64,000 nt of DNA from Flavobacteriaceae bacterium UBA3591. Its GTDB lineage: Bacteria > Bacteroidota > Bacteroidia > Flavobacteriales > Flavobacteriaceae. The notes under the pieces were generated by a model. It worked only from the letters and a program-made list of their open reading frames with translations, ran no database searches and had not been told where the DNA came from. The stretch spans positions 213,096 through 277,095 of the forward strand of contig DFMO01000010.1 in the NCBI GenBank assembly GCA_002375695.1. Direction: 5' to 3'. A program made the translations under genes and the position numbers. Below, piece after piece: positions 26,673 through 35,793 of the stretch. Every line of letters begins with the position of its first letter. The first letter of the stretch is position 1.

Positions 26673-27167
26673 ATGGAAAACATTCTGAAACAACTTCCAC
26701 AGAAAGCAAAAAAAGCCGAAGCCGAAAACAAAAAGTTTTTCGCAAAGCTGAAGAAAAAACCGCCCAAACATCTCGATAGTTTGATGCAGGAATTGCACGA
26801 GGAAGAATTTCAAAGAACAGATTGTTTAACGTGTGCCAATTGCTGCAAAACTACCGGGCCACTTTTTACCGATAAAGACATTGAACGTATTGCAAAACAT
26901 TTTAGAATGAAACCGCAACAATTTATTGAAACCTATTTGCAAATAGACGAAGACAAAGATTACGTTTTGCAAAGCGTGCCCTGTACTTTTCTGGGAGCCG
27001 ATAATTATTGCAGTATTTACGATGTGCGCCCAAAAGCCTGCCGCGAATTTCCGCATACCGATAGAAAAAAATTTCAGCAAATTTCAAATCTAACAATGAA
27101 GAATGTAGCCATTTGTCCGGCTGCGTTTAATATTGTTGAAGAAATGAAAAAACGGTTGCCAAGGTAA
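26673..27167 (+). CDS. YkgJ-family cysteine-cluster protein
   Basis: This is a 164-residue protein. The ATG at 26673 is preferred over a TTG at 26667. The N-terminal 50 residues are lysine-rich and likely helical. The core has CLTCANCC, then CTFLGADNYCSIYDVRPKACREFP and a later ICPAAF, the conserved cysteines of the YkgJ/Fe-S cluster-like family (PF03692). The family is thought to bind a metal or Fe-S cluster, but its biochemical role is unknown. It lies just after a repeat-bearing gap and is convergent with the NamZ-like gene. Confidence 0.88.
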   Translation: MENILKQLPQKAKKAEAENKKFFAKLKKKPPKHLDSLMQELHEEEFQRTDCLTCANCCKTTGPLFTDKDIERIAKHFRMKPQQFIETYLQIDEDKDYVLQSVPCTFLGADNYCSIYDVRPKACREFPHTDRKKFQQISNLTMKNVAICPAAFNIVEEMKKRLPR

Positions 27168-27171
27168 TCGC

Positions 27172-27206
27172 TGACTTCAATCTTGTTCAGCCACCAGATT
27201 GAGTCA
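27172..27206. other. Hairpin between convergent genes
   Basis: TGAC-T-TCAATCT (27172-27183) pairs with AGATTGAGTCA (27196-27206) through an 11-bp stem with one bulged base and a 12-nt loop. It sits in the 57-bp gap between two convergent genes. It may serve both transcripts, but there is no strong T-run on either side. Confidence 0.4.
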
Positions 27207-27224
27207 TTGAGCGTAGTTAGAATA

Positions 27225-28481
27225 TTATTTATACAATAAATACTTCTCTCTTGTTTTTTTAAATTCAACAAGACCCTTTTGCCATGTTGCGCGTATTTCT
27301 TCGGCAGTAAAGCCCTGTTCAATCTGCTTTTGTAATTTATCGGTTCCTGCAAGTTTCACAAAAAACGAATTAAAGAAATTCTTCTTTTTTCCGTTTGCAT
27401 GGTAAGCATCAATCAACCATTCTAAATTAATTTTGCTTAAGCGAGGCTCTTTCCGAAGATCTTTACCGTAACAAACTTCTCCTTTAAATTTAGGGTTTTT
27501 TGCACCCTCGTTTGATTGCGGCGTATATTTAAAAGAATATTGTGAAGCCGGTAAACTTGGCGCTCCAAAAACCTGAAATTGCATCTCGGTTCCGCGACCG
27601 GCGTTTATAAATGTACCTTCAAAAAAACACAGACTTGGATATAAATTTATGGATTGCGCATTCGGTAAATTTGGTGAGGGTTTTATAGGCAGGTTGTAAG
27701 GCGTTTTACGAGTGTAATTTTGCATTGTAATCACGGTTAAATCGCAGTTAATATTGTTTATTAACCATCCTTCGCCGTTAATCATTTTGGCATATTCGCC
27801 AATGGTCATGCCGTGCACAACAGGAATGGGGTGCATGCCTACAAAGCTTTGGTTTTCCTTTTCCAAAATTGGGCCGTCAATATAATGACCGTTGGGGTTG
27901 GGCCGGTCGAGGACAAATACTGGAATTTCCATTTCTGCGCAAGCTTCCATAACGTAATGCAACGTTGAAATGTAGGTGTAAAACCGTGCTCCCACATCTT
28001 GAATATCGAACACAATTACATCAATTCCCTTTAACTGTTCTGGGGAGGGTTTTTTGTTGCTGCCGTATAGTGAAATGAGCGGCACACCAGTTTTTTTGTC
28101 GATACCATCTTTTACGTGTTCGCCAGCATCAGCAGTACCGCGGAAACCGTGTTCGGGTGCAAAAACTTTTTTTACTGAAATATTATTCGCAATTAAAAAA
28201 TCTACCAAATGTGCATTTTCGCTTGCTAAAAATGAAGTCTGATTTGCAACCACGCCCACATTTTTTCCTTTTAAAAATTTTGAATACAGTTGAAACTGTT
28301 CAGCTCCCACCACAATATCTTCCTTCTTTAATGTTGCCAAGGTAGTGTCTTGAATCTGATCCTTAACTTTTTGATTCACTTTGCCTTCCTCTATTTGTTC
28401 TTTTTTTTCGGTAGAACTTCCGCAGGAAATTATAGTTAAAACAATCAATAAAACTGTATTTTTGAAAAAAGTTAAGCCCAT
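27225..28481 (-). CDS. DUF1343/NamZ-like exo-beta-N-acetylmuramidase lipoprotein
   Basis: This is a protein of about 418 residues. The ATG at 28481 gives a lipoprotein signal with lipobox IISC (Cys20); an upstream in-frame start at 28643 is not supported, as it precedes the signal peptide. The body carries the family signatures ANQTSF, FAPEHGFRGTADAGE, VIFDIQDVGARFYTY, DRPNPNGHYIDGP, and KPSPNLPNAQSINLYP followed by FEGT. NamZ enzymes remove terminal N-acetylmuramic acid from peptidoglycan fragments, so this is probably a cell-wall recycling enzyme at the periplasm. The start codon is 9 bp from the divergent permease start. Confidence 0.85.
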   Translation of the reverse strand: MGLTFFKNTVLLIVLTIISCGSSTEKKEQIEEGKVNQKVKDQIQDTTLATLKKEDIVVGAEQFQLYSKFLKGKNVGVVANQTSFLASENAHLVDFLIANNISVKKVFAPEHGFRGTADAGEHVKDGIDKKTGVPLISLYGSNKKPSPEQLKGIDVIVFDIQDVGARFYTYISTLHYVMEACAEMEIPVFVLDRPNPNGHYIDGPILEKENQSFVGMHPIPVVHGMTIGEYAKMINGEGWLINNINCDLTVITMQNYTRKTPYNLPIKPSPNLPNAQSINLYPSLCFFEGTFINAGRGTEMQFQVFGAPSLPASQYSFKYTPQSNEGAKNPKFKGEVCYGKDLRKEPRLSKINLEWLIDAYHANGKKKNFFNSFFVKLAGTDKLQKQIEQGFTAEEIRATWQKGLVEFKKTREKYLLYK

Positions 28482-28490
28482 AAAATCGTA

Positions 28491-29726
28491 GTGAATTTCG
28501 AATTTTTCATCGCTCGGCGCATCATTGCTTCCAAGGACTATAAAAGTAGTATTTCGGCACCGATAATAAAAATTGCAATTACCGCAATTGCACTTGGTAT
28601 TATTATGATGCTTATCTCCATTGCCACGGGCGTGGGGCTTCAAAAAAAGATTCGCGAAAAAGTTTCTGCCTTTAACGGCGATATTATAATTACGAATTTT
28701 GATACTAACTTTTCAAACGACAGTCAAAACCCGATATCAAAAAACCAAGATTTTTATCCTAGTTTTAAAAATGTTGACGGTATAAAGCACGTACAGATTA
28801 CCGCCTCAAAAGGCGGGGTAATTCGCACCGAAACAGATTTTGAAGGTGTAGTGGTAAAAGGGGTAGGCAATGATTTTAACTGGAATTATTTTAGTGAGTT
28901 TTTAATAACGGGAAAGCTTCCAAATTTTAAAGATGACCTTAACGCTGAAATTTTAATTTCTGAATATTTAGCAAACCGTTTGAAATTAAAGCTGGGCGAT
29001 AGGGTTACAACCTTCTTTTTAAGCGATGCGGCTTCAAAACGACCGCGAAGTCGTGGTTTCGACATAGTTGGAATTTACAATAGCGGCTTTCAGCAATTTG
29101 ATGAACAATTTATAATTGCAGATATACGTCATATTCAACGCTTAAATAAGTGGGAAGAAGACCAGATTGGCGCTTTTGAAGTGTTTGTAAACGATTTTGA
29201 TGATATTGACGCGATAGGCAATGCAGTTTACAATGAAACCAGTAGTACGCTAGACACACAAACTATTCGCCAAAAATATGCCTCTATTTTTGAGTGGCTC
29301 GATTTGTTCGATTTTAATATTGTAATGATTATTGGCATAATGATTTTGGTGGCAGGCATAAATATGATTACTGCTCTCTTGGTTTTAATTTTAGAACGCA
29401 CCCAAATGATAGGAATTCTAAAAGCCTTGGGCAGTAGCGATTGGAGCGTACGCAAAGTGTTTTTGTATAACGCGATGTATTTAATTGGCGTCGGTCTTTT
29501 TTGGGGGAATGTGATAGGAATTGGATTGCTTTTAATTCAGAAATACGGTAAAATTTTTAAGCTGAACCCCGATACTTATTATGTAAACGAAGCTCCTATT
29601 TATTTACATTGGGACTATATTTTAATCTTAAATGCAGGAACTTTCTTACTCTGCCTTTTAATGCTTTTGATACCTTCTTTTATTATTTCAAAAATTTCTC
29701 CTGTGAAGGCAATTCGGTTTGAGTGA
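28491..29726 (+). CDS. ABC transporter permease, LolC/LolE- or FtsX-like
   Basis: This 411-residue integral membrane protein has one N-terminal transmembrane helix (about residues 25-48). A large periplasmic MacB-type domain follows, then three C-terminal helices near residues 265-300, 325-350 and 375-400, ending in SPVKAIRFE. LILERTQMIGILKALG matches the coupling region of LolC/E permeases. It probably takes part in lipoprotein release to the outer membrane or a similar mechanotransmission role. No ATPase gene is adjacent. The start is GTG at 28491, nine bases from the divergent NamZ-like start, so the promoters must overlap the coding regions. A terminator follows. Confidence 0.85.
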   Translation: MNFEFFIARRIIASKDYKSSISAPIIKIAITAIALGIIMMLISIATGVGLQKKIREKVSAFNGDIIITNFDTNFSNDSQNPISKNQDFYPSFKNVDGIKHVQITASKGGVIRTETDFEGVVVKGVGNDFNWNYFSEFLITGKLPNFKDDLNAEILISEYLANRLKLKLGDRVTTFFLSDAASKRPRSRGFDIVGIYNSGFQQFDEQFIIADIRHIQRLNKWEEDQIGAFEVFVNDFDDIDAIGNAVYNETSSTLDTQTIRQKYASIFEWLDLFDFNIVMIIGIMILVAGINMITALLVLILERTQMIGILKALGSSDWSVRKVFLYNAMYLIGVGLFWGNVIGIGLLLIQKYGKIFKLNPDTYYVNEAPIYLHWDYILILNAGTFLLCLLMLLIPSFIISKISPVKAIRFE

Positions 29727-29796
29727 TTTTAAAAAAAGCTTAAAAATTCAATTATAAAAAATCAGTAAATAATTTTGAATTTTAAAAGAAGTAGGA

Positions 29797-29833
29797 CCTC
29801 ACAGACCTGAAAAATCTGTGGGGTATTTTTTTT
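29797..29833 (+). terminator. Intrinsic terminator after the permease gene
   Basis: CCTCACAGA (29797-29805) pairs with TCTGTGGGG (29815-29823) around a 9-nt loop. It is followed by a near-continuous T run (29824-29833). It lies 70 bp after the stop. Confidence 0.75.
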
Positions 29834-29886
29834 GCCAATACTTCATAATTCATAATTATTAATTCTGAATTCAAAATTAAGAATGA

Positions 29887-29894
29887 TACCTTTG
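29887..29894 (+). promoter_or_regulatory. Putative promoter -7 element (TACCTTTG) of cysM
   Basis: TACCTTTG matches TAnnTTTG and lies 19 bp before the cysM ATG. No good TTG -33 is visible. Confidence 0.5.
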
Positions 29895-29913
29895 CATTTC
29901 ATAAAAATCGGAT

Positions 29914-30900
29914 ATGGAATACGCAGAAAATATATTAGGAACCATCGGTAATACACCTATGGTGAAAATTAATAAGATAATAGGAGATATCCCCGCTTTG
30001 GTACTCGCCAAGTACGAAACTTTTAATCCGGGAAATTCGGTTAAAGATAGAATGGCGGTAAAAATGATTGAAGATGCCGAAGCCGACGGAAGACTAAAAC
30101 CCGGCGGAACAATCATTGAAGGAACTTCAGGAAATACCGGTATGGGGCTCGCTCTTGCAGCTATTGTAAAAGGTTACAAAATGGTGTGCGTAATTAGCGA
30201 TAAGCAAAGCAAAGAAAAAATTGATATTCTACGGGCAGTAGGAAGCGAAGTTGTAGTTTGCCCAACCGATGTTGAACCCGATGACCCGCAAAGTTACTAT
30301 TCTGTTTCAAAAAGATTGGCAGAAGAAACACCAAACAGTTGGTATGTAAATCAATATGACAACCCTAGTAATGCCAAAGCCCATTACGAAAGTACAGGCC
30401 CCGAAATTTGGAAACAGACCGATGGTAAAGTAACGCACTTTGTTGTTGGCGTAGGCACCGGCGGTACCATAAGTGGCGTTGGTAAATATTTAAAAGAACA
30501 AAATCCCAATGTAAAAGTTTGGGGAGTTGATACCTACGGTAGTGTTTTTAAAAAATACCACGAAACGGGAGAATTTGATGAAAATGAAATCTATCCGTAT
30601 ATCACCGAAGGAATTGGCGAAGACATTTTACCTAAAAATGTAGATTTTAGTATAATCGATGGGTTTACCAAAGTAACCGATAAAGATGCTGCTATTTATA
30701 CGCAGAAACTGGCCAAAATGGAAGGCTTCTTTTTAGGAAATTCGGCGGGTGCTGCAATTAAAGGGTTACTTCAGCTAAAAGACAAGTTTACAAAAGACGA
30801 TGTAGTAGTTGTGCTTTTCCACGATCACGGTAGTCGTTATGTAGGCAAAATGTACAATGACGACTGGATGCGCGAGCACGGTTTTGTTGAAGACAACTAA
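29914..30900 (+). CDS. cysM: Cysteine synthase B-type (PLP beta-replacing enzyme)
   Basis: This 328-residue PLP enzyme converts O-acetylserine (or a related acceptor) and sulfide to cysteine, though cystathionine beta-synthase activity is possible. Lys44 in NPGNSVKDRM binds PLP. EGTSGNTGMGLALA (residues 69-82) binds the substrate carboxylate, VGVGTGGTISGVGKYL binds PLP phosphate and FFLGNSAGAAI completes the active site. The chain has no heme or CBS domains, which favours CysM/CysK over full-length CBS. It stands alone, with a promoter-like box before it and a long hairpin after it. Confidence 0.85.
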   Translation: MEYAENILGTIGNTPMVKINKIIGDIPALVLAKYETFNPGNSVKDRMAVKMIEDAEADGRLKPGGTIIEGTSGNTGMGLALAAIVKGYKMVCVISDKQSKEKIDILRAVGSEVVVCPTDVEPDDPQSYYSVSKRLAEETPNSWYVNQYDNPSNAKAHYESTGPEIWKQTDGKVTHFVVGVGTGGTISGVGKYLKEQNPNVKVWGVDTYGSVFKKYHETGEFDENEIYPYITEGIGEDILPKNVDFSIIDGFTKVTDKDAAIYTQKLAKMEGFFLGNSAGAAIKGLLQLKDKFTKDDVVVVLFHDHGSRYVGKMYNDDWMREHGFVEDN

Positions 30901-30933
30901 AATAAATTTAATAATAACTCGGTTAATTTTAGA

Positions 30934-30970
30934 TGCGAAATAGTTAAACAGTAAGTTTAACTATTTCGCA
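30934..30970. terminator. Perfect 16-bp inverted repeat after cysM
   Basis: TGCGAAATAGTTAAAC (30934-30949) pairs perfectly with GTTTAACTATTTCGCA (30955-30970) around a 5-nt loop. It lies 33 bp after the cysM stop. There is no clear T-run, so termination is possible but not certain; the site could also be an operator or an mRNA-stabilising hairpin. Confidence 0.55.
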
Positions 30971-30971
30971 T

Positions 30972-30979
30972 TAAATTTG
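30972..30979 (+). promoter_or_regulatory. Putative promoter -7 element (TAAATTTG) of DUF202 gene
   Basis: TAAATTTG matches TAnnTTTG and follows the inverted repeat directly, 41 bp before the next ATG. Confidence 0.4.
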
Positions 30980-31020
30980 TATATTAACTACTTAAGGTTA
31001 ACTACACTTTTACGGTTATT

Positions 31021-31386
31021 ATGAAAAACGAAGCCAAGAAATTATTCCGCTTTTTACGTACCAAACCCGTACCTGCAAACACAAACGAAATCTTGGCCTT
31101 GGAGCGTACCAAACTCGCTAATGAGCGTACTTTACTCTCTTACATTCGTTCGTCGTTATATTTACTATTAGGTGGTATTGGTATCTTACAGCTTAAAGAT
31201 TTTGAACGAATAAAGTGGTTGGGTTATGTTGCTTTAGTAGTATGTGTAATTTTTTTAGCTCTCGGTATTTTTAGATATATTTTATTATCGCGAAGACTGT
31301 ATAAATGGAACCGTATTTTATTTGTTGATACTATTTCAGAAAAGGTTGAAAAGCAAGCAGACGAGCGTGATGAACGAGAAAAGTAA
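31021..31386 (+). CDS. DUF202 small membrane protein
   Basis: This 121-residue protein has the DUF202 signature LALERTKLANERTLLSYIRSSLYL and two transmembrane helices (about residues 47-60 and 70-93), with a charged C-terminus. Members are small inner-membrane proteins of unknown function. The start is ATG after a TAAATTTG box and the 16-bp inverted repeat. The next gene is 70 bp away on the same strand. Confidence 0.88.
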   Translation: MKNEAKKLFRFLRTKPVPANTNEILALERTKLANERTLLSYIRSSLYLLLGGIGILQLKDFERIKWLGYVALVVCVIFLALGIFRYILLSRRLYKWNRILFVDTISEKVEKQADERDEREK

Positions 31387-31456
31387 GGCGAATTAACTTT
31401 CACTTTTTGTATCTTTACTTTTTCAATTTTAAACTCCCCAGGAAAAAATAATTCAA

Positions 31457-32734
31457 ATGAAAGAAGATTTTCTACACTATGTGTGGAAATTTCAGAAGTT
31501 TGATGTGGGCAGTTTTTACACTTCGAATCATGAAAGTCTCCACATAAAAAACCAAGGGAGTCACAATTTAAATTCGGGTCCCGATTTCTTTAATGCACAA
31601 ATTGAAGTAGATGGACAATTATGGGCGGGTAATGTTGAAATACATTTAAAATCGTCTGATTGGTACGCGCACGCTCACGATACCGACGCCGCCTATGACA
31701 ATGTTATTTTACACGTAGTGTGGGAGCATGATGCCGAAATTTATAGAAAGGACCGCTCTGTTATTCCTACCTTTGTAATTAAAGACAGAGTTTTAAAAAA
31801 CACCTTAAAGCAATACCACAATTTATTTTCGAAAGATAGAAAATGGATTCCCTGTGAAAATAATTTTAAAAATGTGGACAAATTCACCTTTGAAAATTAT
31901 TTAGAAAAACTTTATGTTGAACGACTTCAAAAAAAGGAAAATTTTCTTCTTAAAGAATTAATAGATACCCAAAACCATTGGGAAAGTCTTGTGTTTAGAA
32001 TGTTGTGTAAAAACTTTGGGTTAAAAGTGAATGCTTCTTCATTTTTTAGCATTTCAAAATCGGTTAATTTTTCGGTGGTAAAAAAATGTAGTGACAATTT
32101 ACTTACTTTGGAAGCCCTACTATTTGGTCAAGCCGGACTTTTAGAAGAAGAAAATCAAGATGCCTATTTTTTACAATTAAAGTCTAAATACGGCTATTTA
32201 AAACATAAATTTCAGCTAAATAACCACAATGTAATTCCTCCAAAATTTTTTAGGTTACGTCCGCCTAATTTCCCAACAATACGGTTAGCACAGTTTGCGA
32301 AATTATATGCTTCGCAAGGCAATTTATTTTCTAAGATTATTGATTGCAAAAACATGGCAGATTTCTATAATCTATTTAGGGTTAGTGCAAGCGTCTATTG
32401 GAATACATATTATAACTTTGGTGTTACCTCTTCGGAACGCGAAAAATTTGTCACCAATAATTTTATTGATTTATTGGTTATAAATACAATTATTCCAATT
32501 AAATTTTGTTATTCCAGACAATTAGGAAATGATATGATTGAAGAGATTTTAAAATTGGCTGCACAAATTCCGTCAGAGAAAAACACGATTGTTTCAAAGT
32601 TTAATTCGCTTAAAAAAACATGCTACAATGCATACCAGAGTCAAGCATTACTCCAACTTAAAAACGAATATTGCGACAAACGAAAATGTTTACAATGTGC
32701 TGTAGGCAATGCGCTGCTGGGGGCGGCGAGATAA
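31457..32734 (+). CDS. DUF2851 family protein
   Basis: This 425-residue soluble protein matches DUF2851, with MKEDFLHYVWKFQKFD near the N-terminus, then LNSGPDFFNAQIEVDGQLWAGNVE (a beta-rich section) and HLKSSDWYAHAHDTD. The C-terminus has a cysteine cluster (CDKRKCLQC). The family is widespread in Bacteroidota and its function is unknown; some resemblance to a nuclease-like core has been suggested, but I cannot verify this. A TATCTTTA box, near the -7 consensus, lies about 45 bp upstream. Confidence 0.85.
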   Translation: MKEDFLHYVWKFQKFDVGSFYTSNHESLHIKNQGSHNLNSGPDFFNAQIEVDGQLWAGNVEIHLKSSDWYAHAHDTDAAYDNVILHVVWEHDAEIYRKDRSVIPTFVIKDRVLKNTLKQYHNLFSKDRKWIPCENNFKNVDKFTFENYLEKLYVERLQKKENFLLKELIDTQNHWESLVFRMLCKNFGLKVNASSFFSISKSVNFSVVKKCSDNLLTLEALLFGQAGLLEEENQDAYFLQLKSKYGYLKHKFQLNNHNVIPPKFFRLRPPNFPTIRLAQFAKLYASQGNLFSKIIDCKNMADFYNLFRVSASVYWNTYYNFGVTSSEREKFVTNNFIDLLVINTIIPIKFCYSRQLGNDMIEEILKLAAQIPSEKNTIVSKFNSLKKTCYNAYQSQALLQLKNEYCDKRKCLQCAVGNALLGAAR

Positions 32735-32814
32735 ATATTTAGGTTGCTAATTTTATATGATAAAACCATTGCTACTATTTTAACTTAATTACAAAAAAAG
32801 TGTAATTTGCAATT

Positions 32815-33045
32815 ATGTTGCAGGCAGTATACTCATTACGTCATTATTTAGAAAAAAGAGGATTTTATGTATCGTCGCGCTTGGCAGATCGATTAGGGAT
32901 GCGTGCCAAAAGTGTGCGGTTATTTTTTATCTATGTTTCTTTTGCAACCTTGGGAGCTGGGTTTGCCATCTATTTAACAATTGCGTTTATACTAAAGTTA
33001 AAAGATTTGGTAAACACCAAACGCACATCTGTTTTTGATTTATGA
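32815..33045 (+). CDS. PspC-domain small membrane protein
   Basis: This 76-residue protein resembles PspC. ADRLGMRAKSVRLFFIYVSFATLG is the PspC core, and it leads into one or two transmembrane segments (about residues 36-62) with a basic tail. PspC proteins belong to phage-shock envelope-stress responses. Its stop overlaps the next gene start by 4 bp (ATGA), so it is translationally coupled to the potassium channel. Confidence 0.85.
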   Translation: MLQAVYSLRHYLEKRGFYVSSRLADRLGMRAKSVRLFFIYVSFATLGAGFAIYLTIAFILKLKDLVNTKRTSVFDL

Positions 33046-34049
33046 AACATTTCTACAATTCAAAATTTACCGTTGCCATTTTGCTTTTGCTTGGAGTGGT
33101 CATGACTGGCGTTGTAGGATTTCATTATTTTTCAGATTATTCTTGGGTAGATGCATTTTATATGACCATAATTACGGTAACCACTGTAGGGTATGGCGAA
33201 GTGATGCCTTTAAATGCAAATGAAAAAATATTTGTCTCTCTTCTTATCATTTCGAGTATATTTATAGTGGGTTATGCTATTTCAGTTGTATCCGAATATA
33301 TTTTGAGTAATAATATTAGTAGTTTTAAACAGAAGAAAGTGCAGAAAAAACTTAAATCGATGCATAACCATATTATTGTTTGCGGTTTCGGGCGAAATGG
33401 TCAACAAGCTGCACAAAAGTTGCAGAATTATAATAAGCCTTTTGCGGTGATTGAAAGAAGCGAAGAAGTTATATCGCGTTTTGAAGATACCAATTATTTA
33501 TTTGTCCACGGCGATGCTGTAGATGAAGAAATATTATATAAAGCGGGAATAGATCGCGCCGCTACCTTAATTTGTGCCACCCCTAATGATGCCGATAACC
33601 TTTTTATAGTACTTTCTGCGCGCCAAATAAACCAAGGTTTAAAAATTATAAGTCGCGCAAGTGAAGAAACCAGTTATAAAAAATTGAAGTTAGGGGGTGC
33701 CGATAATGTTATTATGCCAGATAAAATTGGCGGCGACCATATGGCCTCATTAGTTGTAGTTCCAGATTTGGTTGAATTTTTAGATAATTTGGCTGTGGCG
33801 GGAGAAGAAGACAGTATTAATGTAGAACAAATATCGTTCGAACAAATGTGCCCCAACGGGGAGGAGCAAGCGATTAAAGATCTTGATGTACGGAAGAAAA
33901 CAGGATGCTCAATTATAGGGTATCGTGCCCCTTCGGGCGAATACATTGTTAACCCAGAACCTACCATGATACTTCAGAAACAATCTAAACTAATTTTAAT
34001 TGGCCGCCCCGATCAAATAGAAAGATTAAAACGAGTTTACGGGGTTTAA
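33042..34049 (+). CDS. Two-helix potassium channel with TrkA-N/TrkA-C (RCK) domains
   Basis: This is a 335-residue protein. Transmembrane helices lie at about 10-28 and 62-86. The pore has the K+ selectivity sequence TTVGYGE (residues 47-53). A Rossmann TrkA-N domain with VCGFGRNGQQAAQKL (from residue 113) binds nucleotide, and a TrkA-C domain spans about 250-335. It would form a tetrameric gated K+ channel at the inner membrane. The 4-bp overlap with the PspC gene suggests co-regulation in envelope or turgor stress. Confidence 0.9.
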   Translation: MKHFYNSKFTVAILLLLGVVMTGVVGFHYFSDYSWVDAFYMTIITVTTVGYGEVMPLNANEKIFVSLLIISSIFIVGYAISVVSEYILSNNISSFKQKKVQKKLKSMHNHIIVCGFGRNGQQAAQKLQNYNKPFAVIERSEEVISRFEDTNYLFVHGDAVDEEILYKAGIDRAATLICATPNDADNLFIVLSARQINQGLKIISRASEETSYKKLKLGGADNVIMPDKIGGDHMASLVVVPDLVEFLDNLAVAGEEDSINVEQISFEQMCPNGEEQAIKDLDVRKKTGCSIIGYRAPSGEYIVNPEPTMILQKQSKLILIGRPDQIERLKRVYGV

Positions 34050-34155
34050 GGATTCGTTAACAAATTTCGGTCGTTTATTTTGAAATTGTAAATTTTTTTA
34101 AGCATCTTGCTCTGTTTTAATTTAGAAAACAAAAGTTTCATCTTAAAAATCCACT

Positions 34156-35781
34156 ATGAAGAAATATCTTCTTTCGCTATTTAGTTTACTTTTTCCACTT
34201 TTTACATTTGCTCAAAATATTACAACTTCTCAAAAAGTTGATCAGGCTTTTAAAGATTACACAGGTTGGTTTGTAGACCTTATTTTTTACGAAATTCCCT
34301 TTTCAGAAACTTTTCAAATACCTTGGGTTCTTATTGTGCTTATTGGAGGTGCAACCTATTTTACTATTTATTTTAAACTTATTAACCTAACTGGTTTTTT
34401 TACTGCAGTGAGTGTAGTGCGCGGAAAATATGAAGATATTGAAAAACATGGCGCAGATACCTTATATGGCGATGTAACCCCAAACGAACAAGAAAATTTA
34501 ATAGAGACTATTCGCGACGACAGTGCCGATGGTGAGGTGTCTCACTTTCAGGCATTAACAGCAGCCCTATCGGCCACCGTTGGGCTTGGTAATATTGCCG
34601 GTGTTGCGGTTGCCCTTTCTATTGGTGGACCGGGAGCAACTTTCTGGATGGTATTGGCCGGAATATTAGGTATGGCTTCAAAATTTGCCGAATGTACCTT
34701 AGGGGTTAAATATCGCGACGTAGGCCCAGATGGGACAGTATACGGAGGCCCAATGTATTACTTAAAAAAGGGTCTTTCGCAAAAAGGAATGGGAGGCTTA
34801 GGAAAAGTATTGGCAGTATTGTTTGCCATATTTGTAATTGGCGGTTCTTTTGGGGGCGGTAATATGTTTCAGGCAAACCAAGCAGCCGCACAATTTGTAC
34901 AGCTTTTTAACTTACAAGATACAAGTGCTGCAATATGGTTTGGAATTATAATGGCGGCAATTGTTGCTGTAGTTATTATTGGTGGAATTAAACGAATTGC
35001 AAAAGTTACCGAAAAAATTGTTCCGTTTATGGCGGGAATTTACGTGTTGGGAGCGGTAATAATTTTGGTAGCCAACTACAATCACATTGGCGAGGCTTTT
35101 GCCTTAATTTTTGAAGGCGCCTTTTCTGGGTTAGGAATTGCAGGTGGATTGGTGGGAGTAATGATTCAAGGAATTAGACGTGGTGCTTTTTCAAATGAAG
35201 CTGGTGTTGGTTCGGCTGCAATTGCGCATTCGGCGGTACGAACAAAATATCCTGCTTCTGAAGGTATCGTGGCATTATTAGAGCCATTTATAGATACAGT
35301 AGTAATTTGTACAATGACAGCCTTGGTTATTGTTATTACCAATTTCGACAATAATATTATTCAATATGGAGTAGAGGTAAAAGAAGGAGTTGAACTTACA
35401 GCAACTGCTTTTGATAGTGTAATTCCGCATTTCTCGGTAGTGCTTACCATTGCCGTAATTCTTTTTGCTTTTTCAACAATGATTTCTTGGTCGTATTACG
35501 GCATGCAAGGATGGGTTTATTTATTCGGAAGAGGAAAAGTAACCGAGCTAGTGTATAAACTTCTATTTTGTATCTTTATATGGGTAGGCTCTGTTATAAG
35601 TTTAGGCTCGGTAATTAACTTCTCTGATGCAATGATATTTGCTATGGTTGTACCTAATATTATTGGAGTGGTTTTATTAACACCCGTAGTTAAAAAGGAG
35701 CTTAGCAAATACAGAAAAGCTATTAAACTAAAACGCGAAGCGCTAGACGATGGCTTAGAAGATTTGCAGAAGCATATGTAA
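34156..35781 (+). CDS. Alanine/glycine:cation symporter (AGCS family)
   Basis: This 541-residue protein starts with a hydrophobic signal-like segment (LLSLFSLLFPLFTFAQ), which is common in Bacteroidota members of the family. It then has about 11 transmembrane helices. The diagnostic sequences are SATVGLGNIAGVAVALSIGGPGATFWM, FGGGNMFQANQ, and RRGAFSNEAGVGSAAIAHSA near residue 345-360. The protein imports alanine or glycine with sodium. It is followed 12 bp later by a ComEA-like gene whose first codons hold a 13-bp hairpin, which could terminate this transcript. Confidence 0.93.
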   Translation: MKKYLLSLFSLLFPLFTFAQNITTSQKVDQAFKDYTGWFVDLIFYEIPFSETFQIPWVLIVLIGGATYFTIYFKLINLTGFFTAVSVVRGKYEDIEKHGADTLYGDVTPNEQENLIETIRDDSADGEVSHFQALTAALSATVGLGNIAGVAVALSIGGPGATFWMVLAGILGMASKFAECTLGVKYRDVGPDGTVYGGPMYYLKKGLSQKGMGGLGKVLAVLFAIFVIGGSFGGGNMFQANQAAAQFVQLFNLQDTSAAIWFGIIMAAIVAVVIIGGIKRIAKVTEKIVPFMAGIYVLGAVIILVANYNHIGEAFALIFEGAFSGLGIAGGLVGVMIQGIRRGAFSNEAGVGSAAIAHSAVRTKYPASEGIVALLEPFIDTVVICTMTALVIVITNFDNNIIQYGVEVKEGVELTATAFDSVIPHFSVVLTIAVILFAFSTMISWSYYGMQGWVYLFGRGKVTELVYKLLFCIFIWVGSVISLGSVINFSDAMIFAMVVPNIIGVVLLTPVVKKELSKYRKAIKLKREALDDGLEDLQKHM

Positions 35782-35793
35782 AACAAATTTTAT

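Noticed and set aside
28482..28643. Upstream start of the NamZ-like gene
   Set aside because: It would precede the lipoprotein signal peptide and read through the divergent permease start.
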